Of a DNA stretch of 6,029 bases, positions 1 through 6,028 are shown one piece after another (within the stretch, counting starts at the first letter, position 1; each line of letters starts with the position of its first letter). The translations under genes and the position numbers were made by a program. Source of the DNA: Stenotrophomonas sp. (GTDB lineage: Bacteria; Pseudomonadota; Gammaproteobacteria; Xanthomonadales; Xanthomonadaceae). Location: the NCBI GenBank assembly GCA_003510825.1, contig DOKO01000362.1, positions 1-6,029 on the forward strand. Direction: 5' to 3'. The notes under the pieces were generated by a model, which did no database searches, was not told where the DNA came from, and was given only the letters and a program-made list of their open reading frames with translations.

Positions 1-48
1 GCCGACCGTTGGTCGGCACCGAAGGCAGTGCGGACCAACGGTCCGCAC
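1..48. repeat. Inverted pair of REP-like hairpins (Stenotrophomonas type)
   Basis: Two perfect hairpins lie back to back. The first has arms 1-7 (GCCGACC) and 11-17 with loop GTT. The second has arms 28-36 (GTGCGGACC) and 40-48 with loop AAC. Read on the minus strand, the second is nearly the same element as the first, so this is an inverted pair separated by about 10 nt. The two differ by a C-G to G-C swap that keeps the stem paired. Such pairs downstream of genes are typical of REP families, and Stenotrophomonas carries many, often with a GTAG foot. The foot of the first hairpin would lie left of the window, and the second shows no GTAG. The pair sits downstream of the receptor gene, where REPs commonly stabilise 3' ends or mark convergent boundaries. 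The structure is seen; the family name is from recognition. Confidence 0.75.
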
Positions 49-59
49 CCACCAGAAGG

Positions 60-78
60 GGTGGGTTTCACACCCACC
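60..78 (-). terminator. Stem-loop just after the receptor stop codon, terminator-like
   Basis: A perfect 7-bp stem (GGTGGGT at 60-66 pairing with ACCCACC at 72-78, 5-nt loop) begins 8 nt beyond the stop codon of the minus-strand receptor gene. On the minus strand it is followed by CCTTCT rather than a run of T, so it does not meet the full pattern of an intrinsic terminator. It may protect the mRNA 3' end together with the REP pair beyond it, or act as a weak terminator. Confidence 0.4.
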
Positions 79-86
79 GGGGGCGG

Positions 87-2519
87 TCAGAACGTATAAC
101 GCACGCGACCGTAGTAGTACGCGCCGTTGCTGCCGATCGGCGACAGCACGTCGTACGGCAGGTTGCCGTAGTAGTAGATGTCGTCGTTGGACTTGTCCGG
201 ATAGTTGTCCGTCAGGTTCTGCCCGCCGATGGCCACGCTCCACTGCTTGTTGAAGCGGTATTCCACTTCGGCATCCAGCTGCCACTCGGCCTGGTAGGTC
301 TGGCGCGGAATATAGCCGTCACCGAAGTTGAACACGCGGGTGGCACTGCCGTAGCGGTTGACGCGGCTGCTCAGCGACCAGTGGTCGTTGCTCCAGGCGG
401 CCGACAGGCTGGCACGGGTACGCGGGGTCGCGTCGGTCAGCGTGTTGGTTTCTTCGATGCCGAACAGCACGTAGTCCGCGTCCAGCGCCTGCAGCTGGGC
501 CGGGGTGGCCAGCACGTTCTTCAGCGTGGTCTTGGTGTAGGCGTAGGTGCCGGTCAGCAGCAGCTGGCCATCGCCCAGTGCCTGGCGCCAGTTGGTCACC
601 AGTTCGGCACCGCGGGTGCGGGTATCTGCGGCGTTGACGAAGAAGCTGGCGCTCTGCAGGCCGGTGACGCCGTAGTTGGCGGCCACGAAGTCGGTCAGTG
701 CATCGCCGGTGATGCTTTCCGACAGCGCGATGCGGTCGTCGATGTCGATCTGGAAGAAGTCCAGCGACAGGTCGAAGTGCTCACCGATGCGGCTGGTGAA
801 GCCCAGCGAAGTGTTCAGCGACTTCTCCGGCTTCAGGTCCTGCGCGCCCAGGCCGCGGGCGATCGGGTTGTTGACCGACAGCAGGCGGCCCTGCACCAGC
901 TGCCCAGCGGCGTTGTAGCCGGTGGAGGTGGATTCGTAGCCGATCTGCGCCAGCGACGGCGCGCGGAAGTTGTTGGAGATGGCACCGCGCAGGGCGAAGG
1001 CCGGGGTGAACTCGTAGCGCAGGCCCAGCTTGCCGGTCAGCTCGCCACCAAAGTCGTCGCTGTGCTCGTAGCGTGCGGCCAGGTCGGTGGAGAAGTGGTC
1101 GCCGAACTGGCTGGCCAGGCTGGCATAGGCACTGGCCACGTCACGCGCCAGCGAAGCGGCATCCTGCGGGGTCAGGCCACCACCGGCCTGCGAGCCGGTC
1201 GGGCGGTCGGTGTACGGGCCGGCCGCGTAGCTGGACGGATCACCCGGACGGGTCTGGTAGCGCTCATGGCGCACTTCCGCGCCCAGGCCCAGGGTGTGGG
1301 TGATGCTGTCGCTCTGCGAGAAGACGCGGCTCAGGTCGAGGTTGCCCACGGTCTGTGCGTACTGGTAATCAGCGGTCTTGAAGCGGGTCGGGCTGGTCGG
1401 GCCCAGCGAGGCGTTGATTGAATCGCGCAGGCGGTAGGTGAAGTCGTTCTGGCCGTAATCCAGGCTGCCATCGTAGCTCCACTCGCCCCACTGGCCACGC
1501 ACGCCGGCCACGGCCTGCACGTCGCGGTTCTCGCCTTCGGAAATCGGGCGGTAACCATTCGGGTATACCTCCTTCCAGTTGGCGTCGCTGTCGGGGTAGC
1601 GGAAGTAGTTCGCGCCTTCGGTATCACGCTGGTTGAAGGTGCCGAACGCATAGAACGTGGCGGTCTTGCCCACCGGGATCTCGGTGTTCAGCCACAGGTT
1701 GATGTCCTTGCTGGCGCCATCGCCGAGCACGTAGTTGCGCTTGCCCTGCAGCGCCAGGTTGGCGTCGGTCTGGTCCCACGGCGGAATCAGGTCGTAGCCG
1801 GCGCGGTTGGTGCCGTTGCGCTTCTTGTATTCCAGACCCACGCGCAGGAAGCCGCCATCCTCGCCCAGCGAGGTGCCGACCTTGGCGCTGATGTTGCCGG
1901 CCTGGCCATCGGTGAGTGTGCGGCCGATCGGCTTGAGGTCGGTGTGGTTGGCACCGTAGCTGGCTTCGATCTCGCCGCCGTCGCCGCCGTTGTCCAGGAT
2001 CACGTTGATCACGCCGGCCACCGCATCGGAGCCATACAGCGCGCCGGCGCCATCACGCAGCACTTCGATGCGCTTGATGGCGCTGACCGGGATCGAGTTG
2101 AAGTCGACCGGGGTGGTGCCCTTGCCGATCTTGCTGTCGGTGTTGACCAGCGCGGTGTGGTGGCGGCGCTTGCCGTTCACCAGCACCAGCACCTGGTCCG
2201 GCGACAGGCCGCGCAGCTGCGCGGCACGCACGTGGTCGGCGCCGCCGGAGTTGGACTGGCGGGGGAAGTTGAACGACGGCAGCAGGGCCTGCAGCGCACT
2301 GCCCAGCTCGCCGTTGACCACGCCGGCCTTGCGGAGGTCCTCGGCGGTGAGCACGTCCACCGGCGAGGTGGATTCGAGCACGGTGCGGTCGGCGGCGCGG
2401 GTACCGGTGACGATCACCGTGTCCAGGTTGGTGGCCGCATCCTGGGCAGAAGCCAGGGCGGGGGACAGGGCGAGCGCGATGGCGAGGCCGAGCGGCGACG
2501 CGGACAGGCGGGGGGACAT
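87..2519 (-). CDS. TonB-dependent outer-membrane receptor (ligand unknown)
   Basis: This is an 810-residue TonB-dependent receptor, which would bring a scarce ligand across the outer membrane using energy from TonB-ExbB-ExbD. Residues 1-25 form a signal peptide with a likely ASA|QD cleavage site. The TonB box is DTVIVTG (33-39). The plug domain covers about 45-180 and includes QLRG (101-104), VLVLVNGKRRH (110-120) and RIEVLRDGAGALYGSDAVAGVINV (150-173). The rest is the beta-barrel, with NLTDNYP (768-774) and a terminal phenylalanine (RYTF), the usual outer-membrane assembly signal. The mature N-terminus is short and lacks a FecA-type signalling domain, so it should not control its own sigma factor. 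The start at 2519 is chosen because GGAG lies 5 nt upstream and the signal peptide starts there; an in-frame ATG at 2582 has no ribosome binding site. The substrate could be a ferric siderophore, another metal complex or a plant or organic compound; neither sequence nor neighbours decide. The family is certain and the ligand unknown. Confidence 0.95.
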   Translation of the reverse strand: MSPRLSASPLGLAIALALSPALASAQDAATNLDTVIVTGTRAADRTVLESTSPVDVLTAEDLRKAGVVNGELGSALQALLPSFNFPRQSNSGGADHVRAAQLRGLSPDQVLVLVNGKRRHHTALVNTDSKIGKGTTPVDFNSIPVSAIKRIEVLRDGAGALYGSDAVAGVINVILDNGGDGGEIEASYGANHTDLKPIGRTLTDGQAGNISAKVGTSLGEDGGFLRVGLEYKKRNGTNRAGYDLIPPWDQTDANLALQGKRNYVLGDGASKDINLWLNTEIPVGKTATFYAFGTFNQRDTEGANYFRYPDSDANWKEVYPNGYRPISEGENRDVQAVAGVRGQWGEWSYDGSLDYGQNDFTYRLRDSINASLGPTSPTRFKTADYQYAQTVGNLDLSRVFSQSDSITHTLGLGAEVRHERYQTRPGDPSSYAAGPYTDRPTGSQAGGGLTPQDAASLARDVASAYASLASQFGDHFSTDLAARYEHSDDFGGELTGKLGLRYEFTPAFALRGAISNNFRAPSLAQIGYESTSTGYNAAGQLVQGRLLSVNNPIARGLGAQDLKPEKSLNTSLGFTSRIGEHFDLSLDFFQIDIDDRIALSESITGDALTDFVAANYGVTGLQSASFFVNAADTRTRGAELVTNWRQALGDGQLLLTGTYAYTKTTLKNVLATPAQLQALDADYVLFGIEETNTLTDATPRTRASLSAAWSNDHWSLSSRVNRYGSATRVFNFGDGYIPRQTYQAEWQLDAEVEYRFNKQWSVAIGGQNLTDNYPDKSNDDIYYYGNLPYDVLSPIGSNGAYYYGRVRYTF

Positions 2520-2542
2520 GCGGACTCCAGCAACTACGACGT

Positions 2543-2563
2543 GGGGAAGGGGCGGGGGAGAGA
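2543..2563. other. Purine-rich G-run tract in the receptor leader
   Basis: On the plus strand this stretch is all purine except one C and holds runs of 4, 4 and 5 G. In the receptor mRNA it reads as a C-rich, probably unstructured leader just upstream of the Shine-Dalgarno. There are only three long G runs, so a standard three-tetrad quadruplex is not supported. No function is claimed. Confidence 0.45.
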
Positions 2564-2593
2564 TGGTTTCACTTACATCCATCCGGATGAAGC

Positions 2594-2604
2594 GATATAT
2601 TATC
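2594..2604 (-). promoter_or_regulatory. Candidate -10 region of the receptor gene
   Basis: On the minus strand GATAAT (2604-2599) lies in a short AT-rich island (AAGATAATATATCG) within otherwise GC-rich DNA, about 75 nt upstream of the receptor ATG. This is the best -10 match in the gap. The nearest -35-like hexamer, TTGCGT (2631-2626), is 21 nt away, which is longer than usual, so an activator or alternative sigma factor may be needed. A start near 2591 would give a leader of about 70 nt and would leave the upstream ATG at 2582 almost at the 5' end. GATA and TATC arms form a small inverted repeat here, but it is not a convincing Fur box. Confidence 0.35.
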
Positions 2605-2646
2605 TTGGCGTGAGGAGGGGTTGTGACGCAAGCCCCGCTTCCGATC

Positions 2647-2671
2647 GCATCAGCTGATGCCCCTGTGGCAT
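2647..2671. promoter_or_regulatory. 14-bp perfect palindrome with an overlapping inverted repeat, candidate operator
   Basis: GCATCAGCTGATGC (2647-2660) is a perfect 14-bp palindrome in the gap between the divergent receptor and lipoprotein genes. Overlapping it, ATGCC (2657-2661) pairs with GGCAT (2667-2671) across a 5-nt loop, so GCAT-type half-sites recur three times in 25 nt. It lies upstream of the candidate receptor promoter and upstream of the candidate lipoprotein promoter, a position suited to an activator or shared regulator. The symmetry is seen directly; binding by a regulator is inference and I cannot name one. Confidence 0.4.
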
Positions 2672-2679
2672 GAGTGATT

Positions 2680-2713
2680 GGTTGCAACCGCAACCGAAAC
2701 ACAGGTGTACCCT
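2680..2713 (+). promoter_or_regulatory. Candidate promoter and GGTTGCAACC palindrome ahead of the lipoprotein gene
   Basis: GGTTGCAACC (2680-2689) is a perfect 10-bp palindrome, and its last six bases GCAACC repeat at once at 2690-2695. It contains a -35-like TTGCAA (2682-2687). A weak -10-like sequence follows, either TGTACC (2706-2711, 18-nt spacer) or TACCCT (2708-2713, 20-nt spacer). This is the only reasonable promoter I find for the DUF3574 gene. The match is poor, so the assignment is tentative; the palindrome may instead be an operator. Confidence 0.3.
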
Positions 2714-2762
2714 CCGTGCCCCTTCGACCCGCTTTTTCCCCTTCCCCGGAGTGCTGTCCCCC

Positions 2763-3239
2763 ATGAAACACCTTGGCCTGATCTTTGCCGTGCTGCTGGC
2801 CACCAGCGGCTGCGCCAGCCTGTCCTCGAAGACACCCAGCGCCTATGCCGCCACCGCCGAGATGCAGGGCGATGCCGCGCGGCCGTCCAATGGCACGGGC
2901 TGGGTGCGCAGCGAGCTGTACTTCGGCGTGGGCGAGGAGCAGGGTGCCGGCGACCGTCCGCAGGCCGACACCATCAGCGAGGCGCAGTGGCGCGCGTTCC
3001 TGGACAAGGAAGTGACCCCGCGCTTCCCCGATGGCCTGACCGTGTTCGATGCCTACGGCCAGTGGCTGTTCCGCGACGATGCCTCGCCCAACCGCCTGCG
3101 CACCAAGGTGCTGGTGGTGCTGCATGAAGACAGCCCGCAGCGCCGCGCCGACATCGAAGCGATCCGCCTGGCGTGGAAGCAGCAGACCGAGCACCAGTCG
3201 GTGCTGTGGTCGCGGCAGGCGGTTGACGTATCGTTCTGA
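2763..3239 (+). CDS. DUF3574 family lipoprotein
   Basis: A 158-residue protein of the DUF3574 family, whose biochemical function is unknown. Residues 1-16 form a lipoprotein signal (MKHLGLIFAVLLATSG) ending at Cys17, so the mature protein should be lipid-anchored in the envelope. The residue after the cysteine is Ala, not Asp, which favours outer-membrane sorting. The domain covers about 45-150, with SELYFG (50-55), the conserved TPRFPDGLTVFDAYGQW (85-101), a strand KVLVVLHED (115-123) and HQSVLW (144-149) near the end. The start at 2763 is chosen because it begins the lipoprotein signal; GGAG sits at 2748-2751, 11 nt upstream, a little far. An upstream in-frame start at 2670 would bury the signal behind 31 arginine/proline-rich residues and is rejected. 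It is divergent from the receptor gene, and the next gene begins 36 nt downstream, so they may share a transcript. Confidence 0.88.
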   Translation: MKHLGLIFAVLLATSGCASLSSKTPSAYAATAEMQGDAARPSNGTGWVRSELYFGVGEEQGAGDRPQADTISEAQWRAFLDKEVTPRFPDGLTVFDAYGQWLFRDDASPNRLRTKVLVVLHEDSPQRRADIEAIRLAWKQQTEHQSVLWSRQAVDVSF

Positions 3240-3245
3240 CCTGGA

Positions 3246-3262
3246 GGCGCCCGCCTGGCGCC
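3246..3262 (+). other. GC-rich hairpin just before the next ribosome binding site
   Basis: GGCGCC occurs at 3246-3251 and again at 3257-3262. As it is its own complement, the copies can form a 6-bp all-GC stem with loop CGCCT. It lies between the lipoprotein stop and the Shine-Dalgarno of the next gene (AGGGA, 3265-3269). There is no T run, so it is not a standard terminator. It could tune mRNA decay or translation between the two genes; in GC-rich DNA it could also be chance. Confidence 0.4.
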
Positions 3263-3275
3263 GCAGGGAATGACG

Positions 3276-4133
3276 ATGAAACACAGGGAATCCGTGGTTG
3301 GCCTGCTGCTGGCGGGCCTGCTGGTGCCGCTGGCGCACGCCGCTGACAGCGATGCGCCGCTTCGCTTCGAAGCGGCGCCCGGCGTTCGTGTGCAGGCCGA
3401 GGTTACCGAGGACGGCAGCATTGACGTGCAGCTTCTGCCCTCGGGCAGACGGCTGAGCCTGCCGGGTGCCCCTGATGCCGACGGCAATTCCCGGCTGTCG
3501 GCCGAGGATGTTGATTTCGACGGGCGTCCCGAGCTGGTGGCGCGGGCGTCGGTCGGCATGGTCAACGAAGCGGTGGCCGTGTATCGGTTCGACCCGGCCA
3601 GCGGCGGTTTCCGCGCGCTGCAGGCCGAAACCCACGGGCATGACAACTGTGGCGGCCTGATGGGCCTGACCGTCGACGCCGCCACCCGCACCCTGACCAG
3701 CAGCTGCCGCAGTGGACCGATGTGGTACACGGATCAGTATCGGTTCGAGGGTACGAAGCTGTATCTGTACCGCTCTGAAGACGTGCTGCGGCTGGGCGAT
3801 GCGCTTGATGCCGCCCTGCAGTGGGAGCAGACCGACGAGCAGGGGCCGCTGGCGGTATGGCGCACCCACGATGCATCCGGCCACGTGCTGGAAAGTGCCA
3901 TTGCCGATGGGTTGAGCGCGCCCGCCAGTGGCGAACCGCTGCGCGGCCAGCAGGCTACGGTGGCGTCCGCGCGCCTGTTCCTGTTCGACCGGCCTGGAGC
4001 GCCGAGCACCACGCGCTACCTGGTGCAGGGCGACCGCGTGGAGATGCTCGATGAGCAGGACGGCTGGATGAAGCTGCGCTACCGCAACCCGAAGCACGGT
4101 GCGATCGAGGGCTGGATCAACGTCAACGATTGA
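3276..4133 (+). CDS. Secreted XAC2610-related protein with a C-terminal SH3b domain
   Basis: A 285-residue exported protein. Residues 1-22 form a signal peptide (cleavage AHA|AD). The middle resembles XAC2610-related and VCBS/FG-GAP-like proteins: a calcium-loop-like EDVDFDGRPEL (77-87, with D78, D80, D82 and E86), a strand EAVAVYRFD (98-106), and the pattern VDAATRTLTSSCRSG followed by YRFEGTKLYL (133-164). Cys125 and Cys144 may form a disulphide in the periplasm. Residues about 226-285 fit a bacterial SH3 (SH3b) domain, with ARLFLFDRP (232-240), GDRVEMLDEQDGWMKLRY (252-269) and the final EGWINVND. SH3b domains often bind peptidoglycan. Xanthomonas XAC2610 is known as an immunity protein against a type IV-secreted lysozyme-like effector; that role here is inference, and no effector gene is nearby. 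The start at 3276 is preferred over ATG at 3270 because AGGGA (3265-3269) lies 6 nt from it but directly abuts 3270. Signal and SH3b calls are solid; the middle domain is moderate. Confidence 0.85.
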   Translation: MKHRESVVGLLLAGLLVPLAHAADSDAPLRFEAAPGVRVQAEVTEDGSIDVQLLPSGRRLSLPGAPDADGNSRLSAEDVDFDGRPELVARASVGMVNEAVAVYRFDPASGGFRALQAETHGHDNCGGLMGLTVDAATRTLTSSCRSGPMWYTDQYRFEGTKLYLYRSEDVLRLGDALDAALQWEQTDEQGPLAVWRTHDASGHVLESAIADGLSAPASGEPLRGQQATVASARLFLFDRPGAPSTTRYLVQGDRVEMLDEQDGWMKLRYRNPKHGAIEGWINVND

Positions 4134-4204
4134 CGCGTCGCCGGTCCGCAGTTTGCTCAACAAGGCGGTCTGCTTCTTGCCCACGGGAGCATCACCTGGC
4201 CGGG

Positions 4205-4212
4205 TCTAGCCT
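4205..4212 (+). promoter_or_regulatory. Possible sigma-S-like -10 element ahead of poxB
   Basis: TCTAGCCT lies 32 nt upstream of the poxB start. It resembles the extended -10 used by RpoS (C before the hexamer, then TAnnCT), matching four of six hexamer bases. No acceptable -35 is found at normal spacing, which RpoS promoters tolerate. E. coli poxB is known to depend on RpoS. A transcript starting near 4219 would have a leader of about 25 nt. The sequence match is weak and the regulator is inferred by analogy. Confidence 0.28.
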
Positions 4213-4243
4213 CGGGTTTCTCCCCCGAACCGGCTGTGCCTCC

Positions 4244-5962
4244 ATGAGCAAGCGCGTTGCAGAGATCGTCATCGACACCCTCCAGCAGGCGGGTGTCCGC
4301 CGCTGTTACGGAATCGTGGGCGATACCTTGAACCACGTGACCGATGCGATGCATCGCAGCGACATCGAATGGGTGCACGTGCGCCACGAAGAGGTGGCCG
4401 CCTTTGCCGCTGGTGCCGATTCACTGGTGAGCGGACAGCTGACAGCCTGCGCGGGTTCCTGCGGGCCGGGTGGCCTGCACTTCATCAACGGCATCTTTGA
4501 AAGCAACCGCAATCGTGCGCCGATGGTGCTGATCGCCAGCCAGATCATCACCAGCGAACTGGGCATGGAATTCCCGCAGGAAGTGGACTTCAAGGCGGTC
4601 TACGGAAGCTGCACCGTGTTCTGCGAACAGGTGCACAGCCCCGAACAGGCGCGACGCGTGGTGGCACTCGCCTGCCAGGCTGCGATCAGCCGTCGCGGTG
4701 TGGCCGTGGTGATCCTGCCGGCGGATATCAGCGAGGCCGAAGTGAAGCACGATGTGCCGTTCTCGGTGCATTACGCCCAGCCGGTGCTGCGCCCCTCCGA
4801 TGACGAACTGCAGCGCATCGCCGAGCTGCTGGGGCAGGGCAAGCGCATCGGCATCTATGCCGGCGCCGGCTGCCAGGGCGCGCATGCGCAGCTGCTGGAA
4901 CTCGCACGGCGGCTGCAGGCGCCGGTGGCGCACACCTCGCGTGCCAAGGATTTCGTCGAGCCGGACAACCCCTACAACATGGGCATGACCGGCATCTTCG
5001 GCATCGAATCGGGTTTCCACACCTTGATGGAGTGCGACACGCTGCTGCTGCTCGGCGCGGATTTCGCCTGGGGCCAGTTCTATCCGGACAAGGCGACGAT
5101 CATCCAGGTCGACCGCGATGGCAGCCACCTGGGCCGTCGCCACCCCGTCAACCTCGGCGTGGTCGGCGATATCGCACCGACCCTGGATGCGCTGCTGCCG
5201 ATGCTGCCGCCGCGCGAGGACAGCACGTTCCTCGACGAGTGCATTACCCATCGCGACAAGGCGCTGCAGAAGCGCGAGCAGGAAGAACAGCCCGGCGAGG
5301 GCGAGCTGATCCATCCGCAGCACCTGACCGCGCTGCTGTCGAAGCACGCCAGCGACGATGCACTGTTCACTGCCGATGGTGGCTCGCCGATGGTCTGGGT
5401 GCTGCGCCATATCCGGGTGAACGGCCGCCGCCGCACCCTCACCAGCCTGCTGCACGGCACGATGGCCAACGCGATGCCGCAGGCGCTGGGCCTGCAGAAA
5501 GCATTCCCCGGCCGCCAGGTGATTTCGCTGTCCGGCGACGGTGGCCTGGCGATGCTGCTGGGCGACCTGCTGACTGCCGTGCAGGAAAACCTACCGATCA
5601 AGGTGGTGGTGTTCAACAACGGCTCGCTGAATTTCGTCGAGCTGGAGCAGAAGGTGGAGGGCCTGCTGGACAACTACACCGACCTGCAGAATCCCGATTT
5701 TGGCCGCCTGGCCGAGGTGATTGGTTTCCACGGCCGCACGGTGACCCGCAGCGAAGATCTGGAGGAGGCAGTGCTGGACTTCCTGGCCCAGCGCGGCCCG
5801 GCGCTGCTGGACGTGCATACCAGCCGCGCGGAGCTGGTGATGCCGCCGCAGATCGAGGCGAAGCAGGTGGCGGGCACGGCGCTGTATGCGGCCAAGGCGG
5901 TGTTGAATGGCCGCTTCGATGATGTGAAGCACCTGCTGGTGGACAACTTCCTGAAGAAGTAA
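4244..5962 (+). CDS. poxB: PoxB-type pyruvate dehydrogenase (quinone), ThDP/FAD enzyme
   Basis: A 572-residue enzyme, the same length as E. coli PoxB, which oxidises pyruvate to acetate and CO2 and passes electrons through FAD to ubiquinone at the inner membrane, an acetate-forming bypass in late growth. The order is a pyrimidine-binding domain (about 1-175), a central FAD domain (about 185-345) and a PP domain (about 355-530). Key residues visible are the catalytic Glu49 in RHEEVAAFAAGA, SCGPG (72-76), and the ThDP/Mg motif GDGG (431-434) to NN (458-459), followed by F464. The end, GRFDDVKHLLVDNFLKK, matches the amphipathic membrane-binding tail of PoxB. Oddities: the usual YFQE motif reads FPQE (110-113), and the position of E. 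coli Val380 is Gly379, so donor specificity may differ. The start at 4244 gives the family length and N-terminus; no Shine-Dalgarno precedes it. It follows the SH3 gene by 110 nt and is probably transcribed separately. Another ThDP 2-keto acid enzyme is the main alternative. Confidence 0.9.
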   Translation: MSKRVAEIVIDTLQQAGVRRCYGIVGDTLNHVTDAMHRSDIEWVHVRHEEVAAFAAGADSLVSGQLTACAGSCGPGGLHFINGIFESNRNRAPMVLIASQIITSELGMEFPQEVDFKAVYGSCTVFCEQVHSPEQARRVVALACQAAISRRGVAVVILPADISEAEVKHDVPFSVHYAQPVLRPSDDELQRIAELLGQGKRIGIYAGAGCQGAHAQLLELARRLQAPVAHTSRAKDFVEPDNPYNMGMTGIFGIESGFHTLMECDTLLLLGADFAWGQFYPDKATIIQVDRDGSHLGRRHPVNLGVVGDIAPTLDALLPMLPPREDSTFLDECITHRDKALQKREQEEQPGEGELIHPQHLTALLSKHASDDALFTADGGSPMVWVLRHIRVNGRRRTLTSLLHGTMANAMPQALGLQKAFPGRQVISLSGDGGLAMLLGDLLTAVQENLPIKVVVFNNGSLNFVELEQKVEGLLDNYTDLQNPDFGRLAEVIGFHGRTVTRSEDLEEAVLDFLAQRGPALLDVHTSRAELVMPPQIEAKQVAGTALYAAKAVLNGRFDDVKHLLVDNFLKK

Positions 5963-5978
5963 GGGGTTGGGGTCTGAG

Positions 5979-5995
5979 GCAGGGCTGCGCCCTGC
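5979..5995 (+). terminator. Strong hairpin downstream of poxB
   Basis: GCAGGGC (5979-5985) and GCCCTGC (5989-5995) form a perfect 7-bp GC-rich stem with a TGC loop, 16 nt after the poxB stop. No T run follows, so termination would be Rho-assisted or the hairpin protects the 3' end. A competing stem also exists: GGCAGG (5978-5983) with CCTGCC (5997-6002). From memory, similar GCAGGG-loop-CCCTGC elements are common after genes in Xanthomonas and Stenotrophomonas, which would make it a dispersed repeat; this was not checked. Confidence 0.55.
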
Positions 5996-6004
5996 ACCTG
6001 CCGA

Positions 6005-6028
6005 GGCAACGTCAACATCAACGTCAAA
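6005..6028 (+). repeat. Hexamer tandem repeat (NNCAAC) at the right edge
   Basis: Four consecutive hexamers read GGCAAC, GTCAAC, ATCAAC and GTCAAA, sharing the CAAC core. The repeat starts 9 nt after the poxB downstream hairpin and may continue beyond the window. It is non-coding as far as can be seen. It could be a short variable-number repeat, or the tail of the hairpin element to its left. Confidence 0.5.

Noticed and set aside
9..1421. Long plus-strand open frame (470 residues) across the receptor gene.
   Set aside because: It is antisense to clear receptor sequence, is composed of repetitive Val/Gly/Ala/Gln-rich residues and has no recognisable domain.
2543..2566. G-quadruplex in the receptor leader region.
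   Set aside because: There are only three runs of four or more G; the fourth is GG, so a stable three-tetrad quadruplex is not supported.
2594..2604. GATAAT with a TATC arm as a Fur box controlling the receptor.
   Set aside because: Only one half-site resembles the Fur consensus; the partner half is poor. The element is better read as a -10 region, so iron control is not claimed.
2670..2762. Upstream in-frame ATG for the DUF3574 lipoprotein.
   Set aside because: It would put 31 residues before a clear lipoprotein signal peptide and destroy export.
2520..4184. The receptor reading frame stays open for about 1.66 kb upstream of its start, antisense to two plus-strand genes, suggesting a 1365-residue protein.
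   Set aside because: The signal peptide and Shine-Dalgarno fix the receptor start at 2519. The upstream part is low-complexity, rich in Arg, Ala, Gln and His, as expected from the antisense of GC-rich genes, and shows no domain.
4130..4243. An upstream in-frame start (TTG at 4130, overlapping the SH3 gene stop) that would add 38 residues to PoxB.
   Set aside because: The extra residues are Arg/Ser-rich and foreign to the family, while the start at 4244 gives exactly the 572-residue PoxB length and N-terminus.
4421..5455. Long minus-strand open frame (344 residues) inside poxB.
   Set aside because: It is a shadow of poxB codon bias, with His/Gln/Arg-rich composition, no ribosome binding site sought or needed, and no family resemblance.
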